A stretch of DNA of 64,000 bases, from positions 62,001 to 126,000 of the forward strand of contig CAJNOP010000356.1 of NCBI GenBank assembly GCA_905250075.1. The letters are read 5' to 3'. Origin of the DNA: Rotaria sp. Silwood1. Its lineage: Eukaryota > Rotifera > Eurotatoria > Philodinida > Philodinidae. Each line of letters starts with the position of its first letter. The first letter of the stretch is position 1. Made by a program: the position numbers and the translations under genes. The notes below the pieces were generated by a model, which was not told the DNA's origin, ran no database searches, and saw only the letters and a list, made by a program, of their open reading frames with translations. This document shows, one piece after another, positions 1 through 11,271 of this stretch.

Positions 1-990
1 TTGTTTGATAACTTTATTCAGAACTTTTGATAATTGATCGGGTCGTGTTAGCTCAGGCGTCCAATACAGCGATTCCCAAAGTTGATCATTGACTTTTGTC
101 AGCTGAACTTGCTTATACTGCAGTTGAAGATCAAGCAGTCGATTGATTCCAACCAGATTTTGTATGCTTTCATAACCTTCTTCAACTTGTAAATTCATTG
201 TAATTTGATCCATGGTTTCAGTCAACAGATTTTTATAGTCATCATCAGTCAAAGCGATTATATCTTGAAGATCTGAAGGAAATTGAGACTTTATTTCATT
301 ATACATCGATGTTTTCGTTACATGCTCAGTGGTGACTTCAAGAGTTCGAGCTACTGTCTGTTGACCCAGTAGTGAGTACTGAACTTCAAAATTCGATAAG
401 CGGCAACGTGAAGTAATTGAATTTTTTAAGCGTTCACAAGTGGACATGTTAGGCGTGTAGATAATAAAGTCAATCGTTTGTCGAAATTGTGCATTACTAT
501 GCCATTCACTATCCAGAATGTATTCTTTCTTAGATTCACGTGTTCGAAGTCCTTTTTGGATGAGACGGATGGAGTGCGTTGGCAAAAGTGAAACTCCACA
601 ATGTTTAGCATGACAAGTATCATTCTGGCTTTTAATATGACGTTCAGCAGATTCGAGTAAATTCGTAGTATAGAGCGAAACAGCCAAGGTGAGTTCTGTG
701 TAACCACTCAAATCATTGTAGTTACAATCAGTTAAATTTGGTTCGACATGTGGAAACGGCGCAAAGAAAAAATCGGATGGCTTCAGTTGATTTTGAAATA
801 GAGTGACTTCACCATCTTGATATTGAAACCGCCCCACATCACTTACTGCGATTTGTTCTATGTATATATTACTATTAGCACTTTGTTTGTTATTATCATC
901 GATCATAGAGCGCTCCATATTCTCCTTTGTAGCAGTGCTAACGATCAGCACTATTGTACCAAAGAAAAGTAACACAGAAAATTGCTGCAT
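1..990 (-). CDS. Secreted protein of unknown function, 5' part (runs off window)
   Basis: The frame is open without a stop for 330 codons from the ATG at 990 to the window edge, so the 3' end is missing. The first ~20 residues (MQQFSVLLFFGTIVLIVSTA) form a clear signal peptide, pointing to a secreted or lumenal protein. The mature part has several Cys, including a C-H-A-K-H-C stretch around residue 130, and a helical, charged C-terminal half. I recognise no domain. A T-rich tract ending in AG lies 3 nt upstream of the ATG, fitting a trans-spliced leader acceptor and supporting this start. No intron is needed within the visible part. The reading frame is certain; the function is not known. Confidence 0.75.
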   Translation of the reverse strand, partial: MQQFSVLLFFGTIVLIVSTATKENMERSMIDDNNKQSANSNIYIEQIAVSDVGRFQYQDGEVTLFQNQLKPSDFFFAPFPHVEPNLTDCNYNDLSGYTELTLAVSLYTTNLLESAERHIKSQNDTCHAKHCGVSLLPTHSIRLIQKGLRTRESKKEYILDSEWHSNAQFRQTIDFIIYTPNMSTCERLKNSITSRCRLSNFEVQYSLLGQQTVARTLEVTTEHVTKTSMYNEIKSQFPSDLQDIIALTDDDYKNLLTETMDQITMNLQVEEGYESIQNLVGINRLLDLQLQYKQVQLTKVNDQLWESLYWTPELTRPDQLSKVLNKVIKQ

Positions 991-1701
991 TTTCTAAAAG
1001 CAGATAAAAAACTGTTTTGTATTCATTTGCGTAGCGATTCAGCACACAGTGTCCAAATGCTTCTGGTTTCTCAGAGTAGGTCTATTTTGTCATGTAAAAC
1101 ACAATAGCACAACAGCAGATAAATTTAAGTTGTGCGATAACACGTCATTACTCTATAAACTCTTGACTATTGATGCACAAATAGTTGGCATTAGATGTTT
1201 ATGTCACGAAAATGATTAAACAATGCCTACTGAGCCATAGAAAAAAGGATACTATGCAAAGTTTGAGAGTTTTTACTTTTTTATTTGATTTAACGTCTAC
1301 CAAATCGGATATTATGAGATATCTAACAATATGGATAAAAATATTCAAGCCTTCGAATGGAGTTTTTCATGAGATGGTGAATTCTGTTATTGAACAAAGA
1401 TTAGATGTGCAATATTTTCTTCAACTGAAAGTTTAAGTTCAAATTTTTTCTTCGTATCTATATTAAGTAAACAAAAGTTGTTAACCATTGAATTTAATTC
1501 TAATTTTTTTCTTTTCAGATTCTCAACTCTGCTGATCTAACTTTTCGTAATGACTATTAGCAAAGTATCGTTGACGTTTTCTACTTCGTTCTCAGTATGA
1601 CAATTCTGAGTTAGGATTCTCGATACAAATTTGGTGTTATTGAATTGTGTTTATATTACTATTGACCATATCTGAATTTGAAAACTAATCGTAGACAATG
1701 G
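991..1701. other. Intergenic, nothing recognised
   Basis: AT-rich DNA upstream of the minus-strand secreted-protein gene. It should hold that gene's promoter, but I see no defined element. An 83-codon plus-strand frame from 1185 has no coding-like composition or motif. Confidence 0.5.
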
Positions 1702-1881
1702 TTACGCGAGTAAGGGCTTTCCTTCGTCAGACAAAATGGTAGAAACTGATTGTATAGTCGTCCCTTGCTCATATGCCTCCATCATCTCTGCCAATATTGA
1801 CCTGGCTTTTTTTATTGCTTTTGCCACTATTTTTATTTCATAATAAATATGCAAAAGTTCGTCGTTTTTTTCTAGCCTCAT
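1702..1881 (-). CDS. Short coding-like ORF (59 aa), possible exon or gene relic
   Basis: Minus-strand frame from ATG 1881 to TAA 1702. It encodes a helical, charged peptide containing LLHIYYEIKIVAKAIKKA and ending in DEGKPLLA. The balanced composition, with Glu, Ala and Met in amphipathic order, is unlike the Phe/Lys/Asn-rich shadow frames of this AT-rich region, so it may be a real small gene, the last exon of a larger one, or a fragment of an old gene. I recognise no family. No poly(A) signal or obvious acceptor was tied to it. Confidence 0.3.
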   Translation of the reverse strand: MRLEKNDELLHIYYEIKIVAKAIKKARSILAEMMEAYEQGTTIQSVSTILSDEGKPLLA

Positions 1882-4800
1882 TAATTTGGTAAGTCAAAAT
1901 ACGAACTTAGTCTTTGAATTTTATTAATAAGCTTGAAAAGCTAAATAATAAATGAAGTATTTTTTAAACGCATGTCCATCCCAACTGAAGACGAATTCAA
2001 ACGGTTTCTAAGAGCAACAAAGTTTCTTCATTCGAATATGTCGGTTTGGGATATTAAAAAGAAACAATTTGGTTCGATTGTAATTTTGGTATTTATGTCA
2101 TTCTTTGACAGATTTTTTTGTCGAAAAATACTCGTAGATAAAGTTCTGATGCTCTAGAGTATCAACCTGTCATTTCTTGACTTGACTAAAAAGGGAATAT
2201 TCCGAGGTGAGCATCTCCGTTTGCTCCAATGTTTGCCCCTATGTAGGAGATGATTAAAGTAGCGTAACCTCCAAAGAATTCCATCTTATGTTACGATATG
2301 CCTCGAAATAGCGATATTTTAGTGAATTCCTCCTCCTTAAATTCAGTTTTCGAAAAAAATCATCTTTCGAAAATTCGACATGTGACTTTGCATACATGAA
2401 AGTTTGAATTAGACTATCTCAAGTATCAAGTTTTATCAGTTTGAATTGGGAGAAAATATAAAATATCTAAAGTTTACTAAAATATAAAGCACATATTATC
2501 ATGGCTTATAGAATGAGTAAATAATATCATGATAATAAAATGCAAAGAATGCTTTGCAGTAAATAATTTTGTTTGAATAGATTTTCAACGAATTTCATGA
2601 TATCGTCATTATCAGACAGTATGAATAAGATATCAAAATTCCAATATAAGATACATTACGTCGACTCTGCTGCACATCAGTCAACAAATGATCGGTGTGA
2701 ATGTGTTTATCTGTTTATATTAAAGTTTTATCCAAACATTGCTGTGAAAATATAATCCTTATTAAATATAGGAAGGGGTAAATAATAAATCTGTAATACA
2801 ATGAATCAACACATATATGTCAATCATTTTTCGACTGATGTGTAATAGAATATAGAATTGATGTAATATATCCTATAGTTGGAATTTTTAATATTTTATA
2901 AATATTTTCTAATGATAATGAAAACTATACAACCCATCGAAAATCCACTTAAACAAATAGCGTCTGCAAAAGATTCCTTTCAATTAATTGTCAAAAAACA
3001 TATGCGAATAACTTAAGTGTCTTGAACACATGTGACATATATACCAATAAAATGAACTAATACAAATATTCCTAGGTGTTAGTGCTAGACATGCACTAAA
3101 CTGAAATAGTTTGGTTTTATATGTGAATCTGCTATCTGAACTTATCAAATCATTTGAGTTTTGGTATAGTACTGTTTCTCTCACATCTCTTCTGGATATG
3201 CATAATTTTGCTTTTCATATAAATACAAATTAAAAAATATTTCTATGTTTCAACATGACAGTGCCAAATTCAAACTATTTGGTAAAATTTAGTACTCGAT
3301 CAATATCATACACCAGCTTCTAATATTAAATTTTTCGAGATGCTTTTCTGAGTTTTTACTATAAATTCTGGCAGTTGTTTAGACGCTAAGTTGATGATGT
3401 TTTATAGCAAAATGCCTCTTCAAACGAGTTGTGGATTCAGATAATAACAGAGTAGTGTAGTGTTCATATAAGCTTAAATCTTTAAACATCAGATAACGCT
3501 CAAAATGTTAAGTCTACACATACTATTTTGAGACTGAGCCGAATTCGCTTCAGATGGAGTCTGTGATGAAATACTTTATGGGTATTGTTAGTTGGTCAAC
3601 TGAAGTGTTTAAGTGATTCTGTCAGTTTATAACCGAGTCTAAGTCTTCTCCGCTAATGGACGGTTAACATTGAGAGCTCCGTCAGATCTAAAGACTATTG
3701 AGTTGTTATCTGCAATAGAAGATTTTCTTGATATTTTCGTGTCATCTCTAAGGAGCGAAGTTAAGTCAAAAATATTTTTTTTTTTTATTTTTGAAAAAAC
3801 TGAAGTTCTCTATATATATATTCAAAGACTTGAAGTCTCATCGTTCACAAGCTACGAGAGATTTTTCTATGGTGTCTCTTCAAAAAAAGTCATTTTCTTG
3901 GTAATCACGATGACAGTTTATAATTAAAAGTTATTTTGTCCAATACATCGTTGGGAAGTGAGTTGACTTCAATTATTTGGTGCTTGTACAACGAAAAGAA
4001 CTCTATCATATTTTATCGAAAAAAAAAAGAAAACTGATCGTGTGTAAGAGATCTATGATTCGAACAATATAGTCAGTTAGACTCTAAAAAATTGACTCAA
4101 TTTGTAATAGTATTCTTCTTTCTAAACAGTAAAATCAATGACTCGTAACATTCATCGTTGTAATCGTTAAATAAAAGAAAGTTTTGAAGTTTTGAATCAA
4201 TGTTATTCAAGTCAGCTGCTTTTTTAGGTATGATATGATAGTCCATGAAGAAATAGTTCACAGAAAAAAGACTGACTGTATCAACTTCTTCTAATATTTT
4301 TAGCCTGTCTTTAATCTTAAAAAAAAATATTTTTGTGTTTTTTCTGCAAAAGGAAATGAATTTTTTTGTCATAGAATGCACACGTCATAGGACACATCGA
4401 AACATGTCCTCTTACATACATATTTCTATCGGATAGAAATTTGATCTTCTGAACCAAAACTATGGTCGCATTCAAATAAAGAATATATTGGCGGAGCACA
4501 TATTCCAATTATATGAAACATGTTGCTAGTGAATGTGTTTCTATCTGAGAAAAACTTCTTTTAAAATAACATGTTCTGTGTTAATTATGTTTAATAAATG
4601 TGGAAACGCCTTTTTTTGCCATATAAACGCTCAACACAAAATAGGCGCATCAAAACATCATTGATAAGTAAATATTCTAAGGCGTCTATAATATAGAGTG
4701 CTATGACGCAAATAGGATTTAAGATGGGAAAAAGTTTATCCTAGATTGACGGTATGCATTCCTTTAGAAATCGATTGATAAATAATTCGTACTGCAAATT

Positions 4801-6944
4801 CTGAAAATAGCCTGCTTGTCTTTATCTAATTAAAAATCAAGTTCAACAAATTTCAGTTTATCATATTTATTGAGTCTACAAATAAGGCAGCACCTTTTCA
4901 TTACTACTATTTGTGTGTGTATGTTTCCGCTCATAATTGAATAGTAGAATATCTGAATTTCAGACGTAAGATATTCAACAGTTGACTTCCAGGTTTAGGT
5001 ATGACAGATATGCTTTTTCACACTTATCATATTCGTACTTCATGAGATTAAAAGATACTTATTGTATCGATCAAGATAGGAATTCATCGATATAATCGGT
5101 TCTCAGTTTTTAGATAACTTCTAATCCCAATTTTACCAAATATTATTCTAATATGAAGTGGGTTATCCTTGCAAACTGTTTTATTTATCAATTTGAAGTA
5201 ATTGTTGTTGAATAATTTTATTGAGATAACGCAATGAATTTTTTTTCAACCTTAGGTAATATTAGAAACCATGTGATTTTAGAGAAGCTATGGACGAACT
5301 TTTCCAAAAGGAAAAATATGCCTCACATTTTGAAAATAAGAAATATTTCATAGGTATACAGTTTATTTTGAGGAATAAATTTTTTAAAGCTATTTATGCA
5401 GAATCAAACTATTATGCATTCAAAACACGCATCTCTTGTACATGTATTTGTGAATAAGATGTGAATTCACTATACATATATAAGTTCTGTTTTCATTATA
5501 TGCCTATTATGGTCACATCTATTCTCATGATAAGTGCATTTGCTTCTTCATTGCTAGTTCAGTTGTTCTAATCTTACTTCTATCATTCAAGATACATCGT
5601 CATTCCATCATTCCGTTAGCCTTTGGTGAGGCAAAGATCATCGCTGAATAATACCGATGATGACATCAAATCATACTTAAAACGGATTGTAGTATCTTGT
5701 TAAAGTTCGATATATTTAAGTCAAACACGTCCAGACGCAATTCAATTTCGGATTACGTCTAATTACCTTCATGCGTGGTCTTGTTATAAAAACGTGTCTC
5801 CATGTTCTTTTATCAAATTTATCTCGTACATGGTTGAAATCGGAATTAAATACAACGTTAACATGATGGTCGCAAAATATTGTCCAAGTTGAACTTAGAT
5901 ATCAACAGGCACAAAAGTACCGAATAAACAAAAATAAACTATAGAAATTATTTTAAAACATCAACCATCAAAGTGAAACTTTTAATCTGTATTTTTTTTT
6001 TGTTTTATCTTAGAAAAAGTATTTGATTATTAATAGGAAAAGAGATCCGTCTTATAAGGAGGACTCCTAATTTGTTAAGAGCTTTATATCATCGATTCTG
6101 TTTAAAATAACTTCTGACTCTCACTGAAATGACGATTTTCGGATCAAAATTGGAATTAGAAAATTGCCTTATATCTGCAAATGCTTTTTTTAAAGGAGAT
6201 ACGTCGATGTAAACATCATTTATTTGACGTCCAAGCAATCATCAGTATGTACAGCAAAGGCTTAGAAAAAAATTCCGAAAAACTGAATACGAGAAGAAGA
6301 TGTGATATTGATCGAATACTGATATTTATCAAATAATTTGACTTTGGTACTTGACAATGTAAAATATAGAAATATGTTTTTGCTTATATATACGTACATA
6401 AAAACAATATTTTGAACATACAGAAGTGTCGTAAGATAGAAGCAGTTATCTCCAAACTCAGATGACTTAATGTGTTTATGCTGTAGATCAAAACTCAAAC
6501 ACAACTTCTAAACGGTTTGGATTTGGAAAATTTTTAGTTAGTATCGAAGGTACTAATAAATATTGATATTGAAGTGCTGGACTTATCTAATGTTTTTTAT
6601 AGTTTTTTTTTTTCATTTATTCTAATACAATAAATGGCGATTATAAGAAGCACAAGAAGGAAATTCTACTCAAACTTACTTCTGTTAACAGTGTTACCAG
6701 AATTTTGATTTGAATATGTGCAATTGTGTTTATCTATCTCTATGACGTGCGAATGATATTTATACATGTCAGAACTTCGCATAAAATAGGAAAGCCCCAT
6801 GAAACAAACATCCACTTATAGAAACATTTTATATAAGGAAAGATGCAACTATTTTTGTTGTATTGATTGCATTCTGGCCTATTGCAATAACGTTAGCGAA
6901 AATAAAATTTTCTTCTATTCTATAAATATTTATACATTGTAGCA
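1882..6944. other. Gene desert of about 5 kb
   Basis: AT-rich sequence with no convincing gene. Weak candidates are a 61-codon plus frame at 1972-2157, whose first ~30 residues look coding-like, and a 94-codon minus frame at 4097-4381, whose C-terminal ~70 residues follow a T-rich AG acceptor-like site. Neither has a recognisable domain. No tRNA or long repeat was seen. Confidence 0.45.
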
Positions 6945-6991
6945 GTGTATGTGAGGTGTGGGTATGAGAGAAGATAATACCAACATCCACA
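6945..6991. repeat. Telomere-like palindrome (family member 1)
   Basis: G-rich arm GTGTATGTGAGGTGTGGGTA is followed by a purine core GAGAAGATAAT and a C-rich arm ACCAACATCCAC. Same architecture as the dispersed family described in the findings. Confidence 0.6.
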
Positions 6992-7156
6992 AAGAGAAGA
7001 GAAAATAGAGAATATATATTGACGACAATATAATCTAGTGTCGTCGTCACATATCATAATCAACAGTTCTAATCGAAATTTTATTTTTATGATATTAGTT
7101 AAAGAATCATCAAATATTACAGAAAAATAGAGCATCGTTTTTGCTACCACTACATA

Positions 7157-7918
7157 CAGGGTGGTCAGTGGCGGATTTAGGGGGGGCGCTTGGGGCGATC
7201 GCCCCCATTCGAAAAAAAAATTTTCGATTTTTCCCAGCAGAAAAGACTTAAAAATAGAGTGCATACTACTACTAATGAACTTCAAAACTCGATTTTTGGT
7301 CAAAATCGCCCCATATCTATCAAATCGCCCCTTATCAAAAAAATCCTAGATCCGCCGCTGAGGGTGGTCTATAAGTAGTTGTACGATTAAAAAAATTGAA
7401 TAACTCCGTCTCGGTTCAATTAAATCAGCTGATATTTTGGTTAGTAGTAGAACTTTATTCAAAGTTTATTTTCATACCAATAATATAAACAAATACTTCT
7501 ATTAAGTATTATTATTCACTTGATGAAAGCAATTTTATCTGTTGTCAAGTGAGAAAAATACATATGAAACGTTCCACAGACAACTTTTAGGTGCTACTCA
7601 TGGTAAGAAAAAGAAGAAATCAAAACACACGTTATCCGTGATACAATATTGATGCAAATAGAGTAATTTTTCATAACTAATTAGCTAAAAGTCATCAGTT
7701 CCAATAATTTCGAATTTTCTAGCATGAAGCACTGACTTTTCCAATAAAGTTGACGATTCAGTGCCTAGCAAGGTACGATTGCCTATTTTAGTTAGGAAAT
7801 ACGAATTCCGGCAATAGAACCTAAAGTTCTACTACTAACCAAAATATCAGCTGATTTAATTGAACCGAGACGGAGTTATTCAATTTTTTTATCATAAAGC
7901 ATCTTATGAACCACCCTG
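7157..7918. mobile_element. Tc1/mariner-type MITE with ~97-bp inverted repeats
   Basis: The ends read CAGGGTGGT and ACCACCCTG and are flanked by TA on both sides (7155-7156 and 7919-7920), the target site of Tc1/mariner elements. The left arm (7157-7165 plus 7369-7457) and right arm (7822-7918) are inverted copies, nearly identical over about 70 bp and more diverged next to the tips. The interior of ~365 bp has no transposase. The tip CAGGGTGGT is shared with the autonomous element at 15351-17139, so that or a relative may have mobilised it, although the inner parts of the arms differ. A hAT MITE is inserted in the left tip, making the undisturbed element ~560 bp. Confidence 0.85.
7166..7360. 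mobile_element. hAT-type MITE nested in the mariner MITE
   Basis: The 195-bp element has terminal inverted repeats CAGTGGCGGATTTAGG (7166-7181) and CCTAGATCCGCCGCTG (7345-7360), matching at 14 of 16 positions. It is flanked by a perfect 8-bp target duplication, AGGGTGGT (7158-7165 and 7361-7368), the hallmark of hAT transposition. The subterminal parts carry GGGGCGAT / ATCGCCCC runs. There is no coding capacity. The target is the terminal repeat of the surrounding mariner-type MITE, so the hAT insertion is the younger event. Confidence 0.9.
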
Positions 7919-8860
7919 TATAAAGAGATAGCTTTCTCAAGTTTTCTATACAGAAATAAAGTATCCCCACCACTAGTTTCATATTTCTTTTAGTGGTATA
8001 ATATTTTTGTATAATTAACTCCAACCGATAAATGTACTATTGAATTTCACCTTTTCAGCAACTATTTGATGAATATGATGTTCCATAAGACCATTTTTTT
8101 TTATATCCCATCTCATCCTATCGTGAGTCCTGATGCATATGTTTCTCTTAGTACAAAAAATTACGTGAACAAGAGAATAAAAGTGTAATATCAAATAAAC
8201 GACTAATTTAACGTTATAGGACAAAAAAAAAAAATAAATACATGTTTACGTGATATGAAAGAGAGAAAAGAAATGTATTTCATTAGGATACTCTTCAGCA
8301 GGAGAAGAAGAAAGCTTAAAAAGAGAATCAATCAGTACATCATTGTTTTGGAAAGAAAACATTGCGCAGTTAAATCTGTATCTTTTCTTAGATACAGGTC
8401 AAGATAAGAAAAGAAAAAGTAAATCAGCAAGAAATAATCAATCTATTTAAGACACAACAGAAATAATTGATGAGATATACAGAGTAGTTGAATAAGCCCT
8501 TTTGCCAACGAGGACAATCTGAGTATCTCTGCTATATTTTTATCAAATGACCTGATTTTTTATCACTAATAACAGAGTGTTGATAGGTCATATTCATAAT
8601 AAAAACATTGACAAACACTGCTTTGAAGTATTATTGTTGACTTCAATAAAGAACCGTAACCCGTTCACAAATTATAGAAAAATGGCATTGCACTTTTCAT
8701 AACAGATTCTTATTGTTTCCTATGTAAACATTTTTCACATATGAACGTGTTTTTGAACGCATTTAAAAAGTCAACGTGTCTAAATGGATTTGGATTTGTT
8801 TTTGGGAAAAAAAAATTCTCTTATTCTCCTAAATTCGAACGACGTCACCATCAAGATCAC
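7919..8860. other. Intergenic, nothing recognised
   Basis: AT-rich with long A runs near 8222 and purine-rich stretches at 8255-8420. No gene, RNA or repeat could be supported. Confidence 0.4.
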
Positions 8861-8983
8861 ATGACGGCCAGCTCATCCCAGAAGCACATTATCAGAACAA
8901 GTGTTTTTATTTTTCTTATCCTATTAAATTGTTCAGTACTCGAGGCTAGAACAGAAGATTACAAATCAATATATCTAAACTAA
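8861..8983 (+). CDS. Possible small secreted peptide (40 aa)
   Basis: An ATG at 8861 opens a 40-codon frame with a signal-peptide-like run (IIRTSVFIFLILLNCSVLEA) followed by a short hydrophilic tail, RTEDYKSIYLN, and a stop. The frame also extends upstream to an ATG at 8741, but that part is low complexity. It could be the first exon of a secreted-peptide gene, a tiny secreted peptide, or chance. No acceptor, donor or poly(A) signal decides the matter. Confidence 0.25.
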   Translation: MTASSSQKHIIRTSVFIFLILLNCSVLEARTEDYKSIYLN

Positions 8984-9930
8984 TGAGCTACATCGGCTCG
9001 ATAGTTTCATATATTGATATCTGTTTTGATTATCTAATGTGATCCGATTGCTTCACTGTGATCAAAGAAAATAAATGTGGATAAAAAATGAATTTAAAAT
9101 AAAAATAATAATTGTTTCTAATTTTAAAAAGAAAGAAAAACGATTAAAACAAACGAGTTTAATAAAACATTGAAGAGAAAAAAAATTTATCTTTCAAATT
9201 ACAGTTGCATCTTAAATAGTTGAGAAATTTTTTAAAAAATTCAACAATAGTTAATTGGATGAGAATAAAGAAGTGTGTCCCAATTTTACCTACTAAAAAT
9301 CGTCATAAATGACAACGCAACAAAGTTATTAATTATGTTAGTATATGATTGAGATTAATTCATAAATTAATGGTCCTCTTTGGTCTTCTCTGTGAAAAAT
9401 AAGTTGTTGATTTATTTCGTTTTGAACCTGGCTTCATCCTCTTTAGAGAAAAAATAAAAATAAAAATAAATCTTTTCTTTTGAAAAAAGAAATTCAAAAT
9501 TTATTTCTTAACTTTTTCTTCTAATTCAAATTGAATTTCTTTTGTATAATAACTATTCGAGAAATTATCTTATTAAAAACGAGATAAATAAATAGGATAA
9601 GGGGCTTTAATCACGAAGGTTGATTGATTTTAGTCAACGCTTTTATTGTTGTAGAAAAAGGAAGCTGATCAAAAGCGAACTACAACAGGTTTCTCCTATA
9701 ATGTAGAGATATTCGATATCTAATTATTCTTTTTTTAATTCAACATGTCAAACCTCAAGTTATACTATCAACAAAGCGCTATACAGAAAACATATATTAA
9801 TTGTAATAAATAATCACTTTTTCAAACTTATTGATTTTATTTATCATGTTGTCATCATATCACTTCAGTGTCTCCTTCCATTATCACACGAAAAATTTAG
9901 AAAATCGAAATTTGCCTCTAGTGCAGCACA
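8984..9930. other. Intergenic, nothing recognised
   Basis: Very AT-rich (many AAAT and TTTTCTTT runs). No gene or structured repeat seen. Confidence 0.4.
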
Positions 9931-10005
9931 TGAGGGTGTATGAATCTTCTCTATACTCACCACACTGACACGCACATCAATATTGACACCCACACCCCAA
10001 CCCTT
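9931..10005. repeat. Telomere-like palindrome (family member 2)
   Basis: G-rich arm TGAGGGTGTA, core ATCTTCTCTA (the family purine core on the opposite strand), then a C-rich arm containing TACTCACCACACTGACACG and CACCCACACCCC. The arms pair only partly; the C-rich side is longer. Confidence 0.5.
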
Positions 10006-10339
10006 TTCATAATTGTTCTTGGTACACTTTTTAATCAGTCATTTCTTTGCTTTTTCACGTGTGTGGTCATACGTTTCCACTGGTGTAGAGACTTGTTACA
10101 GGCATGATACATATCTCTACATCGCCGTTCGAGATATGTATTTGTTGTTGTCTATAGGAGTGACTCTTTATCCTTACTGTTCTTTGTAATAAAGGACAAA
10201 CACAAAATAAAGGAATAACGGATGCTTTTACAAGAGATAATGAGACTCGAAGAGATCGAGGAAAAGGGGTTGTTTTGAAAATAATGATTTTCTATAAAGT
10301 TTGATCAAAGGTTTTCGGAGTGGAGAAATCCGAACCCAT

Positions 10340-10640
10340 AATCGGTTTTTTGAAATTTTGAGTTTAATTTTTTTTCTAAAAAAGCCACTTTTTCACTAAA
10401 AAACTATAGTTGCAGGAAAAATTCATTATTTTGCTGAAAACTAAGATTTTCTGTAAAAAAAAATGAGTTTTTTGTTAATAGATAACTTTTTTTTAAAACA
10501 AAATATTTCTTAGCAAAAAAAATGAGCTTTTTACGACACAACATAAGCTTTTAGCAAAATAATGAATTTTTTCTTAAAGTATGGTTTTTTAGTTAAAAAA
10601 AGTGACTTTGTTGATAAGAAATGTTTTTGTGAAAAAAAAT
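10340..10640. repeat. A/T-rich degenerate short repeats
   Basis: Words such as AAAATGAGCTTTTT, AGCAAAATAATGAATTTTTT and AAAAAAGTGACTTT recur at irregular intervals of about 30-35 bp. It looks like a strongly decayed minisatellite. The overlapping frames at 10562-10817 are low complexity and are not genes. Confidence 0.35.
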
Positions 10641-11271
10641 CAAATTCAAAATTTCAAAAAGGCTATCACAGATTCGGATTCCTCGATCTCGAGAATTTTT
10701 GGTCAAATTTTAATAAAAAACCATTATTTTTCAAAAAATCCCTTTCTGTCCAACTCTTCGAGTACTATTATCTCTTGTAAAAGTATTCTTTATTCCTTAA
10801 TTTATCTTTATTTTTAAAAAATAAATGATAATTTTCTTTTCATTGTTTTATCTTTATTTGATAAAGTAATACTAAAGGATTACCCCTAATTGTCGATTAC
10901 TCTTTTGTATTTTGCACTCACATGTAAACAAGAAAAGTCATCTGATATTTGTCCAAAAAAAAATGCTTAATAGATATCCCCAGCTGTATTCCGAAAATTA
11001 ACCATCTCTGTTGTGATTGAATTGTAGGCAAGAATATTCAAAATGTCGTATTCTCATCCTTCTTGTGTATAAAACGCATAAAAAGCAATTTTCGCCTATA
11101 TATACAATTATCATCGTATTTTGCTTGTCATGGCTCGATGATTTTGTATTTCTTTTTCTTTGAAAGATTAGCTTGAAAAGATATTGTCTTACAACGTTTA
11201 TCGTGATTTTTTCCTGTCCATACTTGTCGTCACATGATTTTCTCGTTCTCTTTTTGAACATAAGAAGAAAA

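Noticed and set aside
7161-7378. Two 62-codon frames
   Set aside because: Lie inside the nested hAT MITE, which has no protein-coding function.
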